This document shows, piece by piece, positions 59,848 through 64,000 of a DNA stretch of 64,000 nucleotides. The position numbers and the translations under genes were made by a program. The DNA is from Carallia brachiata. Taxonomy: Eukaryota; Streptophyta; Magnoliopsida; Malpighiales; Rhizophoraceae. Position 1 is the stretch's first letter. The number at the start of each line of letters is the position of its first letter. Location of the stretch: contig JADCRB010000013.1 of assembly GCA_021464245.1 (NCBI GenBank), positions 441,424 through 505,423 on the forward strand. The letters run 5' to 3'. The notes below the pieces were generated by a model, which saw nothing but the letters and a program-made list of their open reading frames with translations, had not been told where the DNA came from and did no database searches.

Positions 59848-61904
59848 ATCATCTTATCAAAAGGGAAAAATGTCTACTTTTTCATTCAAATTCAAAATCA
59901 AAGCCTTTTTATTCTTCTCTTTTCTTCCGTTCACACTGTCAGTTCCCGCACGCAAGCGGTTTTTTTAATTACTCTTTTACTTTTCTTCCCAAAAACCACG
60001 GTAGTCAGTAGGTATATTTTAAAAAAGAAAAATGTTGAAGGTGACACTTTAGCGTTATTTAATTTTATTATATATAATAATATTTATAATTTTTATAATA
60101 ATTATTATATTTTATATAATAAAAATTTATAATTTATTTTTTTGTTATAAAAAATATTTATATAATTATAAAAAATTTATACTTTATTATAAAATAACTA
60201 AAAATATAACTGAAATATGGTGAACTTATTTTAAAATTGTTTGCTCTGGGTGGCTGAAGTTCCTGCAACCTCATCTTTTTTTCAAATTTTTGTATTAAAA
60301 ATTGACTGAAAAATCTACCTTTGACAAAAAAATTGATAATTATGTTAATGACATAAATTTCTAGAAATTGACAAATGATAGAGCTATAAGTTCCAAACCA
60401 CCGCCTACCCCTGCCGATTATGAATAAATGATCAGACGACATACATCTCCTAATTTTCGTCAGCGAGATGATTGTTGCTCCCTTTATGGTATGCTACCAT
60501 CATTTTTTGTTTTTTTTAATGTGTATAGTAAATATATTAATTATTGTATCAATAAGATCGAAATTTAAATTTATTTATTAATTTTTTTATTTAATTTTTT
60601 TATAAAAATAATTTATTATCCGAGTACTGATATGCCTGTACAAAATTTTACCATAATAAATTATAGTAATTATTAAATTTAAAACTTAACATTTAGTCCA
60701 CTTTTAAGCAGGATTTTAACTTGATTAGGCTATACAAAATACATATTAAATCACTATAAAAACTATCACCTTAAATAGTCGTATACTACATTATAATAAA
60801 TGGTCGTATGCTACATTTAATAGGCGAGATTTACTTTAATTCCATTTGTCATGACTTTTAATTATAACAAAGCTAATGCGTAATCAAGACGTTAAAAGGG
60901 GATAAGTTCCAAATAGAAAATGAAATCTTTTAATGAAATTGATAATTCATACGATGGTTTAGACTTAAAAAAGTCTTCTAGAATTTTTCTTATGCATTTG
61001 ATGATCCCTCCAGCCCATGAGCTCCTGAGGCTTAAGCAATACGTTTCCGTTAAGAAATAGAGCGGAGTGATTGGCCAAATCTAACATTATATTTAGATAA
61101 AATTTGTGAGAGAGAGAAAAATGAGGAAGAAAAAAAAATAGAAGAGAGAATCGTTAAAAAATAACAAAATATTTTATCCTCTCTTGTATTTAGAGAAAAA
61201 AGTGATGGGAGAGAAGAAAATTATAAATTCTTTTATTTTAAAAATGATGGAAAGGGGAGGAGATTAACATAAAATGTATTTGAATAATAATTTTACCCTT
61301 CATAATAAATTTTATTTAAATATTTTATTTAAGTAAAATCGTAATTTTTAAATTATATTAAGAGTAATTGAGTCATTTAATAAATTTAGTAAGAGAACCA
61401 ACAACTTTTCTCTAATTTTTTGGAAGATTAATTTTAGTGGAGTGGAGAAGATTAAGAGAATTATAAATTTTTCTCTTCCCCACTTTTCAAACATTTTTTA
61501 AATATAACAATTTACTTTAATCTTTTTATTTTTTTCTCTCTCCCCCTTTTTCCTGCTCTCCAACACAATGTAAGTCTTGCAAAATATATATGCTGGGAAT
61601 TCAATTTATTATTGATATTGAATTCACCCGACCCGAAAGTCCTCTTTTTTTTTTTTTTTGGGGGGGAGATATCCAGTGTCAAAGTCACTAAGTGGATAAG
61701 TTGTCAATCCCTAAAATGGACTATATAATATACTTTACCTGTTGAGTTACGGGCGGGCATTTCAAAACGGACTCCCCATTCATTAGACAGAGAAGATGAC
61801 CCAGATTTTTTTATTTGAGTTTTTTTTTCTTTGATTTAGATTGCTTGATATATATTAGATTTTTTGATTGGAAGATTGAGTCGTGACAAACGGGTAAATC
61901 AAGT

Positions 61905-62110
61905 AAGCTTAGGGTTAAGTTATTCGAATTTTGAGTTTATCAAATTTTAAATCATTTAAGTTTTGAGTTTTTTTAATTTTGGATTCATGGAGTCTCAAAT
62001 TATTCAAATTTCAAATTCTTTAGACCTCAAGTCATTTGAATTTTATGTTATTCAAGTTCATCATTCAAGTTCATCAGGTATCAGAAATTTTGAGTTTCAT
62101 GCCTAATTTG
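61905..62110 (+). repeat. Degenerate 15-20-bp minisatellite-like repeat
   Basis: Phrases of the form ttyaagttttgagttt / tcaaattattcaaattt recur irregularly. They resemble the array at 63182-63400 and the complement of phrases in the 43-kb repeat. Confidence 0.4.
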
Positions 62111-63181
62111 AGTGGATTTTGGATTAATCCACTATAATATTTTATTTGATAAAAAAATAGATTTGTATTTTTTATCATAATTTTTATTGCATATTATTAA
62201 AAACATTTAATCCAATTGCAAAAATTGAATTTTTAATTAATTTAAAAATTTTAGAAGATCAATTTATATAATATACAATTAACTAATAAGAAATACACTA
62301 CAATTAAGTGTATATTATATTATTTTATTAGTATTAAATATTTTAAATATCATGTTATAATAAATTATATAAAATATGTCTACTTAAGTGTATGGACAAA
62401 ATATGAATTAAAACTAGGATAAAAAATTCAATTTCAAAGTTACATATTAAAAATAAATAAAATTTATATAGATTGATAAAATTGAGATATTTCTCTCAAT
62501 CGTAATTATGACTTGATTATTACATTATTTTTTGAAAATAATATTATTTGAAACAAGAATTAAGTAAACATCTATTCATTTATTCGATTACTTTATTTAT
62601 ATTTCATTAATTTTATGACTGTAAAAAATTTATATAGAACAAAAATTCATTTCATTTTATTTATTTGATAATTTTTTTCAAAATTAAAAATAAAACTCAA
62701 TTACTAAATTAATCTAATGGATTTTTGAATTACATTCTACACCTATGGAACTAACTATTATAACTTCACTATTGTACACTTTATAATTTTATTTGTGCAA
62801 AATAAAAGATTATATACTTATTTACTTTCTTTGGTATGAAACTTTTCTTCCTAATTTTTTAGGCTTCTCTATAATGAAAAAATATTAAAAGGTTTTTTTG
62901 TCAATTCAATAATATGCATTTAAATTTTAACTTTCTTGTCTAATTCTTTCTTTTTATTTTATTTTATTTTATTTATTGTAAAATTTTCTTGGAAGTTGAC
63001 CATATGACTAAAAGTAAGCTATATTAAATTTCATTACTTAAAAAAATTTAGATTGAACAATTGATATTTAATATATTTGAACGCATAATTTATGTGATTA
63101 TTAATTCAAATATTTATAGAATAATAAGAAAATTATTATTATTCAAAACAAGAAAAAAATAAATAAGAATTAATTAAAATT

Positions 63182-63400
63182 TTGGGTCGGGTTCGGTTAA
63201 AATTTGTTTGGGTTTTTGTGAGTTTTGAGTCTTACAGGTTTAGGTTATACGAGTTTCGGGTCTTTCGAGTTTTGGATCATTTGAGTTCCAGATCTTCTAG
63301 GGTTTGGGCTTCTCGAGTTACAGGTCATTTGGGTTTTTGGTCATTTGAGTTTCAAGTTGTTTCGGTTTCAAATTTCTTAAGTTACGAGTCGTCAATTTTT
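63182..63400 (+). repeat. Degenerate minisatellite-like repeat (tcgagtttcgggtc type)
   Basis: Successive units read cgagtttcgggtctttcgag, then ttttggatcatttgagttcc, agatcttctagggtttgggc, ttctcgagttacaggtcatt and ttgggtttttggtcatttga. The period is about 15-20 bases. The open frame across it is a by-product of the repeat. Confidence 0.55.
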
Positions 63401-63935
63401 TTTAGTCGAAATTTTAATAAATTAAATCAGATAATTCAGATTGCATCAATTTTTGTCGTCTCTAGATTGGCAGCGCTGCTAGCAAGGAGTGGCAATGGCA
63501 TATGGCTATAAGAAATATGCCTTTAAACCTCTTGGACAAAAGAAATCGAGAAATTAGTTTAGGCTAAATGGTGTATGGGCTTTTTCTTGGAGAAAACCTA
63601 AGCTTGGAAGTAGGCCACCAATGCACAGACATGGTAAACATTGGAGTTGGAGAGTGTCTGGCACTTACAGGTACATGCCACCGATTTATGATAGACATAT
63701 AACTTACAAGTTTAAAAGTTTTTGTCAAAAAAAATTTTTAAAAATAAAATTTGGGCACATACATTATAAATGTCCAATCTGCCACATACATACCCAGATA
63801 TTTTTGTAATTTTTGTTAACAAAAATTTAAAAGAAATGCTTAAAATGATGTTGTCTCCTCCCACGTAGCTTCCTAACTTCAGCTTATATTTTACGTTTTA
63901 ACAAAAAATCAAAATCAAATCCCTATGCCCTAGCA

Positions 63936-64000
63936 ATGAACGAACGATCAAGTTTCCAAAATCCTCAAGGGCCCTTTCAAAATTCTGTGTTTGTAACATC
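63936..64000 (+). CDS. Possible start of a gene cut by the right edge
   Basis: From the ATG at 63936 the frame stays open to the edge for 21 codons (begins MNERSSFQNPQG). Base composition here is more balanced than in the preceding 3 kb, as expected of an exon. No family is recognisable from so short a piece, and chance is quite possible. Confidence 0.25.
   Translation, partial: MNERSSFQNPQGPFQNSVFVT

Larger units (their letters stand above)
59848..63935. other. AT-rich intergenic region with degenerate repeats, no supported gene
   Basis: Contains a purine/pyrimidine-rich block at about 61.08-61.57 kb whose two sides (gagagaatcg... and ...ctctctccc) look loosely inverted. It also contains the two degenerate minisatellite stretches listed separately. 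Nothing codes for a recognisable protein. Confidence 0.45.

Noticed and set aside
63182..63511. 109-codon frame as a gene
   Set aside because: The peptide is a by-product of a degenerate 15-20-bp DNA repeat.

Overview
This is a plant nuclear window, most likely from a eudicot. The intergenic DNA is AT-rich. Genes are split by GT-AG introns, and every recognisable protein is a land-plant family member. I cannot name the species. I see no bacterial operon, CRISPR array, phage or complete autonomous transposon. Intron/exon structures were worked out by hand from family similarity and splice consensus.

Seven genes are supported, in this order. (1) A YacP-like NYN-domain protein, minus strand, 4682 down to the left edge, 3' part missing. 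(2) A cinnamoyl-CoA-reductase-like SDR, plus, 7363-10317, 3 exons. (3) An intronless membrane-anchored SAM methyltransferase of the At1g29790 type, plus, 13872-15263. (4) A FRO6/FRO7-type ferric reductase, plus, 22412-27084, 9 exons. (5) KORRIGAN-type endo-1,4-beta-glucanase KOR1/GH9A1, plus, 35595-39620, 6 exons, 621 aa. (6) An MLO family seven-TM protein, plus, 44545 to about 54459, 14 exons with a 5.1-kb intron. (7) A VTT-domain (SNARE-associated Golgi/TVP38-like) membrane protein, minus, 58514-56295, with an extra 5' leader exon near 59.7 kb.

The genes do not form one pathway. From memory of Arabidopsis loci, the window joins two blocks. One is FRO6/FRO7 with KOR1 (At5g49720-At5g49740). 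The other is NYN, CCR-like and VTT (At2g02410, At2g02400, At2g02370). It therefore looks like a less rearranged ancestral segment.

The FRO gene reads as a full 738-residue protein only if two single extra bases are ignored, one in exon 4 and one in exon 8. The last MLO exon shows a probable third. This means either decay of FRO or base errors in the assembly.

The rest is repeat-derived or featureless AT-rich DNA. It includes two 5'-truncated LINE tails with target-site duplications, a LINE RNase H-like remnant, several tRNA-derived SINE candidates, a 620-bp fold-back element upstream of KOR1, an element rich in accggt palindromes, tandem duplications and microsatellites. I found no new gene system; the best leads are the frameshifts, a possible uORF on the VTT gene, and the fold-back and composite repeats.
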